From an uncultured Alistipes sp. (lineage in GTDB: Bacteria; Bacteroidota; Bacteroidia; Bacteroidales; Rikenellaceae): a DNA stretch of 18,231 bases. The stretch spans positions 1 through 18,231 of the forward strand of contig CAMWIG010000020.1 of assembly GCA_947174295.1 (NCBI GenBank), read 5' to 3'. Below, piece after piece: positions 10,301-16,753 of the stretch (positions are counted from its first letter, which is position 1; the number at the start of each line of letters is the position of its first letter). A model generated the notes under the pieces. It saw only the letters and a list, made by a program, of their open reading frames with translations. It was not told where the DNA came from and ran no database searches. Both the position numbers and the translations under genes were made by a program.

Positions 10301-10603
10301 CGACATGTCGTGGAGCGTGACGTCGAGATAGGTCTTGTTGCCTATGGCCACGCGCTCGGTCTGCATACCGATGAACGAAATAACGAGAGTCTTCTTCGAA
10401 GCATCGGGTACGTCGAGCGACCACGTACCGTCCACATTCGTGCTGGCTCCCAACTGCGTACCGTCGACGATAACCGATGCGCCGATGACCGGCTCTCCGG
10501 TAGAGTCCTTGACGATACCTCCGATTTTCTGAGCGGAAGCCGAGAGGGCCACACCCACGCCCAACACGAAAGTCAGGACGATTTTCAGAGTAAAGTTTTT
10601 CAT
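7400..10603 (-). CDS. SusC/RagA-family TonB-dependent outer-membrane oligosaccharide transporter
   Basis: A 1,067-residue TonB-dependent transporter that would import oligosaccharides across the outer membrane using energy from TonB-ExbB-ExbD. Residues 1-24 are a signal peptide (cleavage after SASA). Residues 25-105 form the carboxypeptidase-D-like N-terminal extension (GGIVKDSTGEPVIGASVIVDG). The TonB box is LDEVVVVGYATV (about 104-115). The plug domain follows (about 115-232) and includes SRGANGVVIVTTKSG, the signature of the SusC class. The rest is the 22-strand barrel, ending in the aromatic residue of GINLSF, as needed for barrel assembly. There is no STN domain, so no anti-sigma signalling; control is by the HTCS instead. 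It is the first gene after the 506-base gap and is followed by SusD with a 31-base spacer, so it leads the SusC-SusD-lipoprotein transcript. Confidence 0.97.
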   Translation of the reverse strand: MKNFTLKIVLTFVLGVGVALSASAQKIGGIVKDSTGEPVIGASVIVDGTQLGASTNVDGTWSLDVPDASKKTLVISFIGMQTERVAIGNKTYLDVTLHDMSTQLDEVVVVGYATVKRRDVVGSVSSVSAEALTQMPVASVSEAMSGRMAGVQVTATEGDPDADVKIRVRGTGSITQDSSPLYIVDGFPAESISDIPASDIQSIDVLKDAFSTAIYGSRGANGVVIVTTKSGESGRITVNYNLYAGFKKMANKEALVPQNTYDFVRTQYEYAQLSGKLDSFYIANYGVWEDMDLYRGMPANDWVDQVFGREGTVFDHNLSVAGGGDKFKWTASYSHHDEKTIMVGSDYKRNNLAFKGNFKPNKRVSIDVNVRYSDVDVTGSGANGVNDRGSASSNSRLKNAIVYSPIPRYAAIVEEDNPDDYNNYVHPLQAIADNDSRYSRTTWNANAAFNWEIIDNLRLRVEAGIDDYKQTRDRFYGVSSYASRYASAGYQNKPLTEWQGQFRDKVRNTNTLQYDFAKVLPEDHNLSILLGQEYMVTRANTMTTVVEGFPDFFTSDMAWRFMASGEHPLSASNVYANDDVLFSFFGRVNYDYKGKYTLSGTMRADGSSKFSAGNRWGYFPSVAASWRISGEEWMKSARWIDNLKLRYSFGTAGNNNIPSGQTSTTFGASATSWISQGTVIWTNGSAMSNPDLKWETTYSHNIGLDFSFWNSRLTGSVEVYKSNTKDLLINFPVTGGYSTQYRNLGEVENQGLEVTLGAALVRKENWGINFDANISFNKNKVVDLGGLPSITASAGMFSTEINYDYMIQVGRPLGDIYGYVNQGMYTVDDFEYTNGVWVLKDGIADSSPITGSAVRPGSPRFAKISDDDPTKITANDIVRIGNVQPMFTGGFSLTAYAYGFDLAANFTYSYGNKVYNANKIEFSTIKQNQGQNALNTVSPDNRWSNIDWTTGELVNDPDQLAAMNAGRTMWTPYSNKRVAQSWAVEDASFLRLASLTIGYTIPEKLTKKIRLNRVRVYATGTNLFCLTPYSGYDPEVDTRRSTPLTPNVDYSAFPKSRSWVFGINLSF

Positions 10604-11109
10604 AAGAGAGAATTTGGTTAATAATTTGTTAAGGTTTTTCCTTTTTCAAACGTCGATAATTGTTAAAAAATTTAAAAATCCAATAACTTTTTCAACGTAA
10701 AATTACTATACTGCCCGCAAGCGTTCGGGTAAATTTTATCGTTTTATTCGGATTTTTTATCAACCCCCGGCAAGCGCCGCACAGGCCCTCCGAAAACGGC
10801 TTTTTCGCGCGTTCGTTTTCGACAAACGGCACCCGACGCAACATACGGAGAACAGTGACAGCGAGTTCGGCTCTGCGCTCGGATTAATGAAAACGTTGGC
10901 CGTCGCCTTCGTTTTCCCGGCTCGGCATAGTCCGAACAAGTTCGGCTCTGCGCTCGGATTAATGAAAACGTTGGCTGGCGCCTTCGTTTTCCCGACTCGG
11001 CATAGTCCGAACAAGTTCGACCCTGCGCTCGGCTTAATGAAAACGTTGGCTGGCGCCTTCGTTTTCCCGGCTCGGCATAGTCCGAACAAGTTCGACCTCT
11101 GCGCTCGGC
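10604..11109. other. Intergenic region between GH105 and SusC
   Basis: This 506-base gap has two parts. The part next to SusC (about 10604-10760) is A/T-rich and carries the candidate SusC promoter and leader. The part next to GH105 (10865-11109) is filled by a 75-bp tandem repeat. The short stretch between (10761-10864) is GC-rich, with only small stems such as ccg/cgg at about 10790. I see no convincing protein-coding gene and no classical T-tailed terminator for the GH105 transcript. Confidence 0.75.
10667..10695 (-). promoter_or_regulatory. Candidate promoter of the SusC-SusD-lipoprotein operon
   Basis: On the - strand TTG (10695-10693) is followed by 18 bases and then TAAATTTT (10674-10667). 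This is close to the Bacteroidetes consensus of TTTG and TAnnTTTG about 19-21 bases apart. It would start a transcript near 10660, giving a leader of about 55 bases. The -7 element lacks the final G and the spacing is one base short. The region is A/T-rich, so chance matches are expected. An HTCS-activated promoter can be suboptimal. No operator could be identified. Confidence 0.35.
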
Positions 11110-11121
11110 TTAATGAAAACG
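10865..11121. repeat. 75-bp tandem repeat, three full copies and one partial copy, each full copy with an internal hairpin
   Basis: Full copies run 10865-10939, 10940-11014 and 11015-11089, with no spacer. A partial copy (11090-11121) runs into the 3' end of GH105 and supplies its CGT TTT CAT TAA end. Each full copy carries a 28-base imperfect hairpin (10889-10916, 10964-10991, 11039-11066): 7-bp outer stem gaaaacg/cgttttc, a symmetric TT/TT internal loop, an inner ggc/gcc stem and a 4-base loop. The loop is cgtc in the first copy and tggc in the other two, while the stem is unchanged. Copy junctions form palindromes around ccgaacaagttcgg (perfect at 10932-10945, one pair lost at the other two). 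Copies 1-2 share ggctct and cggatt where copies 3-4 have gac and cggctt, as expected from stepwise duplication. The unit length is a multiple of three, so spurious reading frames stay open. Confidence 0.95.
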
Positions 11122-12318
11122 CTCATATTCGAGCGAGGCCCAAATGAACGGACCGACGCCCTTGCAGTCGTTCTCGATAATCGGCTCCGAGATGTAGTAG
11201 TCGAAATCGCCGCTGCGCATGGTTTTGCCGCCGAGGCCTGCCACGGCACAGCAGTCGGTTATCGAGATAGTGCCGTCCTCGTTCTCGCGCACGAAACGCT
11301 CGACGAAACGCTCGTAGAGACGCCGCGACTCCTCCTTCATATCGGCAGGCAGGTAGCCAAGACGCACACCCTTCATCATGGCGTAGACGAACATTATCGA
11401 ACCCGTAGCCTCCTCGTAGTTGCCTTCGCGGCCGGGAGAGTCGAGCACCTGGTACCACATGCCGCTCTCGGGCGACGCATACTCGGGCAGAACATCGCAG
11501 ATATGGTTCAGAATATCGACCATGGGCTGCGTAGTCTCGTCGACGCCCAGATACTGCAACGTCTCGACGATGGCCATGGCGTACCAGCCCATGGCACGGC
11601 CCCACGCATGGGCCGACTGTCCCGTGGTCTTGTCGCACCAGAACATCTCGCGCGACACGTCGCAGGCGTGGCGGTAGAGACGCGTGGCGGGGTCGTAGGT
11701 GTGCTCGGCGACAGCGACGAACTGGCCCACGATGTCGGCTTTCAGATTGTCGAAGAGTTCGCTTTCGCCGTAGTTGCGCACCGCATACTCGGCATAGAAG
11801 GGTTCGCCCATGTAGAGACCGTCCAGCCACATCTGGTGCGGATAGGACTTCTTGTGCCAGAATCCGCCGTCGTCGTTGCGGGGATGCTCCTGCAACTGCA
11901 CGAACACCGTGTCGAGCACAGCCTTGTAGCGCTCCTCGCCCGTGCGCTCGTAGAGAGCGAACAGCGGTCGTGCCGGACAGACATGGTCGAGGTTATAGTT
12001 CGATTTCTTGTAGGTGATGACCGAACCGTCGGGGCGAACGATCGAGTCGTAGTACTTCACGACATAGTCGTACACGTCGTCGCAGCCGTAGACGTCGGCC
12101 ACATCGAGCATCGACAGCAGTTCGAGGCCGGTCGTGTAGTTCCACTTGATTTTACCCTCGGGAATGCCGTCGAGCGTGGCAGGCGACGGATGACGCTGCA
12201 TTTCGCTGCGCACCATTCTCACCGAAAGAGGTTCGCCGTCGAGGAGGGTTTTCTGGCCGCAGGCCACGGCTCCGAAGAGCAAGGCGAGGGCGCAAAACAT
12301 GTTGATTACAGGTTTCAT
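11110..12318 (-). CDS. GH105 unsaturated rhamnogalacturonyl / galacturonyl hydrolase, lipoprotein
   Basis: A 402-residue (alpha/alpha)6-barrel enzyme of the YteR/YesR type. It removes the 4,5-unsaturated uronic acid from the non-reducing end of pectin oligosaccharides made by lyases, by hydrating the double bond. Visible motifs: YPHQMWLDGLYMGEPF, with Asp166 as the likely catalytic acid/base; HAWGRAMGWYAMA (238-250); and the C-terminal pattern DYYISEPIIENDCKGVGPFIWASLE. Length is normal for the family. The N-terminus is a signal peptide with a lipobox ending at Cys20; the next residues are GQK rather than acidic, so it probably faces the periplasm. It starts 19 bases after the HTCS stop, so it is probably co-transcribed with the regulator. 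The last residues (RFH) and stop codon come from the adjoining 75-bp repeat. Rhamnogalacturonan versus homogalacturonan specificity cannot be told from the sequence. Confidence 0.95.
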   Translation of the reverse strand: MKPVINMFCALALLFGAVACGQKTLLDGEPLSVRMVRSEMQRHPSPATLDGIPEGKIKWNYTTGLELLSMLDVADVYGCDDVYDYVVKYYDSIVRPDGSVITYKKSNYNLDHVCPARPLFALYERTGEERYKAVLDTVFVQLQEHPRNDDGGFWHKKSYPHQMWLDGLYMGEPFYAEYAVRNYGESELFDNLKADIVGQFVAVAEHTYDPATRLYRHACDVSREMFWCDKTTGQSAHAWGRAMGWYAMAIVETLQYLGVDETTQPMVDILNHICDVLPEYASPESGMWYQVLDSPGREGNYEEATGSIMFVYAMMKGVRLGYLPADMKEESRRLYERFVERFVRENEDGTISITDCCAVAGLGGKTMRSGDFDYYISEPIIENDCKGVGPFIWASLEYERFH

Positions 12319-12337
12319 ACTCTATTGAAAAGGTTTG

Positions 12338-15300
12338 TTATTTGTTCTTTTGCGTACTTTTCAGGAACTCCGCGGGCGACATGTTGTTCTGTTCGCGGAA
12401 GCAGCGGCTGAAATATCCCGGATCGGAGAATCCGACCTTGTAGGCCACCTCCGACACCGAGTACTGCCCGGTTTGGAGCAGAGCCCGGGCCTTGTTGATG
12501 CGGTACTCCTTGATGAGTTCGACGGGCGACTTGCCGGTCAGACTCTTCAACTTGTTGTACATCGTCGTGCGGCCCATGCCGAGGTGCGTAGCGAGCTGGT
12601 CGATGGTGAGCTCCGAATTCTCGACGTTGTCCCCAATCCATGCCATGGCATTTTTCAGGAACTCGCCGTCGCGATCGGTCACGACGATATCCTCCGTTCC
12701 GAAGTCGATGACATGGCGAACCTCCGAAGGCTGCGACGCCTGCGCAGCGAACTTCTCGGCCAGCTCTCGCCGCTGACGCAGCAGATTGTCGATACGCACC
12801 AGCAGCAGGTCGATGCTGAACGGCTTGGTTATGTATCCGTCGGCGCCGTACTCCATGGCCTTGATGCGGTCGTCGGGCGAGTGCTTCGCCGTGAGCATCA
12901 CCACGGGAAGATGGCTCATCGAGAAGTCGTGGCGTATGCGGTTTATAAGCTCTATGCCGTCCATGTTGGGCATCATCAGGTCGGTGACGATGATGTCGGG
13001 CGAGTCGGATTTGATTTTGGCAAGCGCCTCCACTCCGTCGTCGGCCTCGATGACATGGTAGGTGTCGACCATGCTGTTGTAGAGGAACAGACGCAGCTCG
13101 CGGTTGTCCTCGACGATAAGAATCTTCGGCGCTCCCTCGGGCGTCACGACATCCGTGCGGCGTTCGTTCTCGACCGAAGTATAGTCGCTCACCATGTATG
13201 CCGCACGATTCGCACTGCCGTTTTCGCCCGTGAAGTCGATCTGCTCCATGCCGAAGTGGGCATTGCCGAGGCGCAGCTTGACCGTGAAGGTCGAACCCTC
13301 GCCCTGCCGGCTCGCCACCGAGATTTCGCCGTGATGCAGCTGAACGATGTCGCGGCAGAGCGACAGACCGATACCCGAACCCTTGATGTTGTTGGCAACG
13401 GCGCGCGAGCCCTGCACGAAACGGTCGAAAATCGAGTTGAGCCTATCCTTCGGTATGCCGATACCGTTGTCCTTGACCGACAGAAGCACGCACTCCTCGG
13501 CCTCGCGCAACGACACGACGACCTCGATACGACCGCCGTCGGGCGTGAATTTCAGGGCATTCGAGAGCAGATTGTAGACCACGCTCTCCATGCGTTCGAT
13601 GTCGACCCACACCAGAATCGAACGGCTCGACACCGTGAACAGCAACTCTATGCGGCGCTGCGAGGCCATTTCGCGGAAGTCGTCGAGCGCATCCTCCACG
13701 ATCGGAATGAGGTCCACGCGCGAAATTTTGAGCTCCATCTTGTTCTTCACAATCTTGCGGAAGTCCAGAAGCTGGTTGACGAGCGCCAGCATGCGCTTGG
13801 CGTTCTTCTGCGCGAGGTTTATGCTGATACTGCCGCGCGGCGAGAGCGTATCGTGCTTCTGCACGTCGTCGATACCGCCGAGAATCAGCGTGAGAGGCGT
13901 GCGAAGCTCATGGGATATGTTGGTGAAGAACTGCAACTTCATATCCGTAAGATTCTGCTCCATGTCCGCCTCGCGACGCATGAGAACGGCGGCTCGCACG
14001 ATTTTGTAGACGACGAACGCCACACCGGCCACAAGCAGAACGATGAGCAGCTTGGCCCACCACGTCAGCCACAGCGGCGGACGTATCACCACGTCTATCT
14101 CTATGCCGGCGTCGGCCGCGGCGGGGCTGTTGACGAATGCCCTGACCTGCAAACGGTAGCGGCCGTAGGGAACGTTAGAGAACGAAGCGCCGTTGGCATG
14201 GCCGACGATGTTCCAATCGTCGTCGTAGCCGGCCAGACGGTACATATAGTTGATGCGATCCTGCAATGCGTAGTTGAGCGACGCGAATTCAACCCGGAAA
14301 TTGGAGTAGTTGTACGGGAAGACTATGCGCCGCGCCTCAGGGATTGTCTTTTCGAGCGGCGAGTCGCCGGAGACCACGACCGACTCGTTGAGCATCTGCA
14401 AATCGGTGAATGTCAGCTTATAGTCTATCTTCGCCGACGAGATGACGTGAGGGTCGAAGAGATAGAGGTTGCCTCCTCCGGCGAATATCGCGAGACCGTC
14501 GCGCGTGAGCAGCGCCGCCGCCTCGCTGAATATTGCCGAGCGCATGCCGTCGTAGAGCATGTAGGTGGATATCATTCCGCTCGCGGGGTGCATGCGGGCT
14601 ATGATATTCTCGCAGGCGACCCACACGTCGCCGTTAGCATCCTCCACCGCCGACAGACAGATGTTGCTCGGCATGCCGTCCTGAGTGGTATATCGGCGGA
14701 AGCGGGGCTCCCCGTCGCGGTACTCCTCGATGACATTCACGCCTCCGCCGTATGTCGACAGCCAGACGCGGCCGTCGGCACCCTTCATCAGGTGGATTAT
14801 ATCGTTGTTGCCCAGCGACGAAGCATCGCCCGAGCGCTTCTGCACCAGACGGAAGGTCATCTGCGACGGATCCTCCGTCGGATCGAATATCAGAAGTCCC
14901 TCGACCGTCGCGGCCAACATCCTCTCGTCGCTGTCGACCATCAGGTAACGAACCCGCGCGCACTCCTCGACGGGATATTGACCCATGCTGTTGCCCGCAT
15001 TGAAGAACGACCGGCTGTCGGCATTCTCCAACATGTTGATACCGCCGCCGTATGTCGCGAACCAGAGCCGGCCGTCGCAATCCTCGGCAATGGAGTAGAT
15101 ATGGTCGTTGCTCAACGATGCAGGGTCGCTGTTCGAGTGCCTGAAACGGCGCAGCGAACCGTCGGGCGAAAGGCGGAAAAGTCCGTTTCCGCGCGTTCCT
15201 ATCCACATGTTCCCGCGGGAATCCTCCCTAAGCGAGTAAATGCGGCCGAACGGCTTGCCCCCGTCGGTATAGCGGGCCTCCTCCCGGCGCTCCTCGTCGT

Positions 15301-16699
15301 AGCGTATCAGCTCTCCGCTGCCCGTGCCGACCCACAGACGCCCACGATGGTCGGAGGTCACGGCGCGCACGACATCCGACACGCTGTTCGAGAAGCGCGT
15401 GTCGACGCTCACCGTCTTGACCTTCTGATTAAGTGGCACCGCCTTGCGCAGGCCGCGCTCGTAGTGCGGCGAGAGCCACAGCACACCGTCCTTCGACACG
15501 TCGAAGCGAACGACGGAGTTCGACATCTGGCAGTCGGGACGCGTCGGGTCGTTGTAGAACGGTTCGACGCGGTCGTGTTCGGCATCGTAGTATCCGAAGC
15601 CGTACTTGTTGAGCTTAACCCACACCATGCCGCCGCCCTCGGCGACCTTGGTCAGCGTGTCGATGTTGTAGGATATCGTATAGGGGTCGTGGCTGTACGA
15701 CCGGAAGTTCTCCAACGCAGGGTTGTAACGCGTTATGCCCGCATCGGCGGTGGTTATCCACAGCGTACCGTGCGAGTCGGTAACCATGTCGCGGATGCGC
15801 GACAGCGGAGTTTTGGAGTCGGCGATCGAGACCAGAGTCTTCGAACCGCCGTTGAGCGTGAATATCTCGCCGCGGCGGCCGCCGACATACATCACGCCGC
15901 GATTCGAATCGGCGGCAATCGACGTCAGGCGAACGCCGCACGACGGGATGCGCACGATGCTGAAATTGGACATGCCGACACGCACGATGACATCCTCGGC
16001 CATAAAGTACATGCGGTTGTTCATCTCGGCCGCCTGCGTGAAACGGTCGTAGGTGCGGCACAGAGCTTTGAGAGAACCGTCGTCGACAATCGAAATCTGC
16101 CCCTCGCGCGTGGAAATCCACAAACGGCCCGAACGGTCGAGATTCATCGTAGCCACATCGCCGCCGAGCTCCTCGGAGGTGTAAATCGCAGCCACTTCGG
16201 CCGGCCCGGCGTCATCGGAGGAACGCATGGCGACCAGTCCGAACTGCGGCACGGCAATCCACGTCATTCCCTCGGTGTCGTGCACGGTAAGTCCCGTGCG
16301 ATAGTGCAAGGTGTCGAGCCCCTCGACCGAAGACATGACATCCTCGAAGCGCTCGTCGAAACGGTTGAAGCGGAATATGCGGGTGTCGTAGGTCTTGAAC
16401 CACAGATGCGAGCACGAATCCTCGCTCACCGAGACGAAGCGGTTGAGCGCAAAGGGATATATGTCGCCGGGGTCGGTTCCGTAGTTTTTGAACGCATATC
16501 CGTCGAAACGACTCACGCCGTACCACGTGCACAGCCACACGAAACCCTTGGAGTCGGTGTAGATGTCGGAGATACGATCATGCGAAAGACCGTCGAGCGA
16601 AGAGTATTTGGTAAACACGTATTGGAGGGGGGGGGTGGCGCATACCCCCCGCTCGCACATGGCAATTACCGCTGCGAACAGAATTACGAGTCGTTTCAT
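12338..16699 (-). CDS. Hybrid two-component system (HTCS) sensor-regulator of the pectin locus
   Basis: A 1,453-residue one-protein two-component system: it binds an oligosaccharide in the periplasm and activates transcription in the cytoplasm. Order of parts: signal peptide (MKRLVILFAAVIAMCERGVCA); about 800 residues of Reg_prop beta-propeller repeats (for example GRLWVGTGSGELIRYD, GNMWIGTRGNGLFRLSP, GRLWFATYGGGINMLEN); Y_Y_Y domain (about 803-870); one membrane helix (about 880-900); histidine kinase with phospho-accepting His930 in SHELRTP, N-box NLLSNALKFT (Asn1047), DNGIGIP and GSGIGLS; receiver domain with Glu1197/Asp1198, phospho-acceptor Asp1240 in DLMMPNMDG and Lys1292; and an AraC-type helix-turn-helix (about 1351-1451). 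All key residues are present. I chose the ATG at 16697-16699 rather than the in-frame one at 16750, because it opens directly into the signal peptide and lies just below a consensus promoter that excludes the upstream codons. A run of nine C follows the signal peptide. Confidence 0.95.
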   Translation of the reverse strand: MKRLVILFAAVIAMCERGVCATPPLQYVFTKYSSLDGLSHDRISDIYTDSKGFVWLCTWYGVSRFDGYAFKNYGTDPGDIYPFALNRFVSVSEDSCSHLWFKTYDTRIFRFNRFDERFEDVMSSVEGLDTLHYRTGLTVHDTEGMTWIAVPQFGLVAMRSSDDAGPAEVAAIYTSEELGGDVATMNLDRSGRLWISTREGQISIVDDGSLKALCRTYDRFTQAAEMNNRMYFMAEDVIVRVGMSNFSIVRIPSCGVRLTSIAADSNRGVMYVGGRRGEIFTLNGGSKTLVSIADSKTPLSRIRDMVTDSHGTLWITTADAGITRYNPALENFRSYSHDPYTISYNIDTLTKVAEGGGMVWVKLNKYGFGYYDAEHDRVEPFYNDPTRPDCQMSNSVVRFDVSKDGVLWLSPHYERGLRKAVPLNQKVKTVSVDTRFSNSVSDVVRAVTSDHRGRLWVGTGSGELIRYDEERREEARYTDGGKPFGRIYSLREDSRGNMWIGTRGNGLFRLSPDGSLRRFRHSNSDPASLSNDHIYSIAEDCDGRLWFATYGGGINMLENADSRSFFNAGNSMGQYPVEECARVRYLMVDSDERMLAATVEGLLIFDPTEDPSQMTFRLVQKRSGDASSLGNNDIIHLMKGADGRVWLSTYGGGVNVIEEYRDGEPRFRRYTTQDGMPSNICLSAVEDANGDVWVACENIIARMHPASGMISTYMLYDGMRSAIFSEAAALLTRDGLAIFAGGGNLYLFDPHVISSAKIDYKLTFTDLQMLNESVVVSGDSPLEKTIPEARRIVFPYNYSNFRVEFASLNYALQDRINYMYRLAGYDDDWNIVGHANGASFSNVPYGRYRLQVRAFVNSPAAADAGIEIDVVIRPPLWLTWWAKLLIVLLVAGVAFVVYKIVRAAVLMRREADMEQNLTDMKLQFFTNISHELRTPLTLILGGIDDVQKHDTLSPRGSISINLAQKNAKRMLALVNQLLDFRKIVKNKMELKISRVDLIPIVEDALDDFREMASQRRIELLFTVSSRSILVWVDIERMESVVYNLLSNALKFTPDGGRIEVVVSLREAEECVLLSVKDNGIGIPKDRLNSIFDRFVQGSRAVANNIKGSGIGLSLCRDIVQLHHGEISVASRQGEGSTFTVKLRLGNAHFGMEQIDFTGENGSANRAAYMVSDYTSVENERRTDVVTPEGAPKILIVEDNRELRLFLYNSMVDTYHVIEADDGVEALAKIKSDSPDIIVTDLMMPNMDGIELINRIRHDFSMSHLPVVMLTAKHSPDDRIKAMEYGADGYITKPFSIDLLLVRIDNLLRQRRELAEKFAAQASQPSEVRHVIDFGTEDIVVTDRDGEFLKNAMAWIGDNVENSELTIDQLATHLGMGRTTMYNKLKSLTGKSPVELIKEYRINKARALLQTGQYSVSEVAYKVGFSDPGYFSRCFREQNNMSPAEFLKSTQKNK
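16627..16635 (-). repeat. C9 homopolymer in the 5' coding region of the HTCS (candidate slippage tract)
   Basis: Nine consecutive C on the coding strand encode part of the ATPPL segment immediately after the signal peptide. A run of six G lies ten bases upstream on the same strand (16650-16645). By hand translation, loss of one C leads to TGA about 35 codons later, and gain of one C leads to TGA within about 20 codons. Every length that is not a multiple of three away would therefore remove the whole sensor and regulator. Confidence 0.9.
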
Positions 16700-16719
16700 G
16701 AAGAAGCGTTTTACTGTCT

Positions 16720-16751
16720 CAAATTTAGTTATATTTTTCGATATCCGCAAC
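16720..16751 (-). promoter_or_regulatory. Consensus Bacteroidetes promoter of the HTCS gene
   Basis: On the - strand GTTG (16751-16748) is followed by exactly 20 bases and then TAAATTTG (16727-16720), a perfect match to the TAnnTTTG -7 element at the standard spacing. Transcription would start near 16713, about 14 bases upstream of the ATG at 16699. The element begins three bases after the esterase stop codon, so the regulator (and GH105 behind it) probably has its own constitutive transcript. It also decides the start: the in-frame ATG at 16750 lies inside this promoter. Confidence 0.75.
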
Positions 16752-16753
16752 TT

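Noticed and set aside
8504..10621. Long + strand frame of 705 codons opposite SusC, and similar long frames opposite SusD and GH105
   Set aside because: All are antisense shadows of well-recognised genes with biased codon use; none shows a domain of its own.
10713..10732. Small cccg/cggg stem as a possible operator or terminator upstream of SusC
   Set aside because: Only four continuous pairs with a mismatched interior and no T-run on the relevant strand; too weak to call.
10760..11089. Repetitive - strand frame with a 25-residue unit (LFGLCRAGKTKAPANVF...) and a similar + strand frame at 10887-11147
   Set aside because: The unit is 75 bases, so frames stay open on both strands simply by periodicity. 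The - strand frame needs a TTG start, the products look unlike a folded protein, and the base pattern is better explained by a structured repeat.
10865..11121. Possible CRISPR array
   Set aside because: The units are contiguous 75-bp repeats without unique spacers, and there are no cas genes nearby.
16700..16750. Upstream ATG for the HTCS at 16750
   Set aside because: It lies inside the promoter and would put 17 mostly polar residues in front of a good signal peptide.
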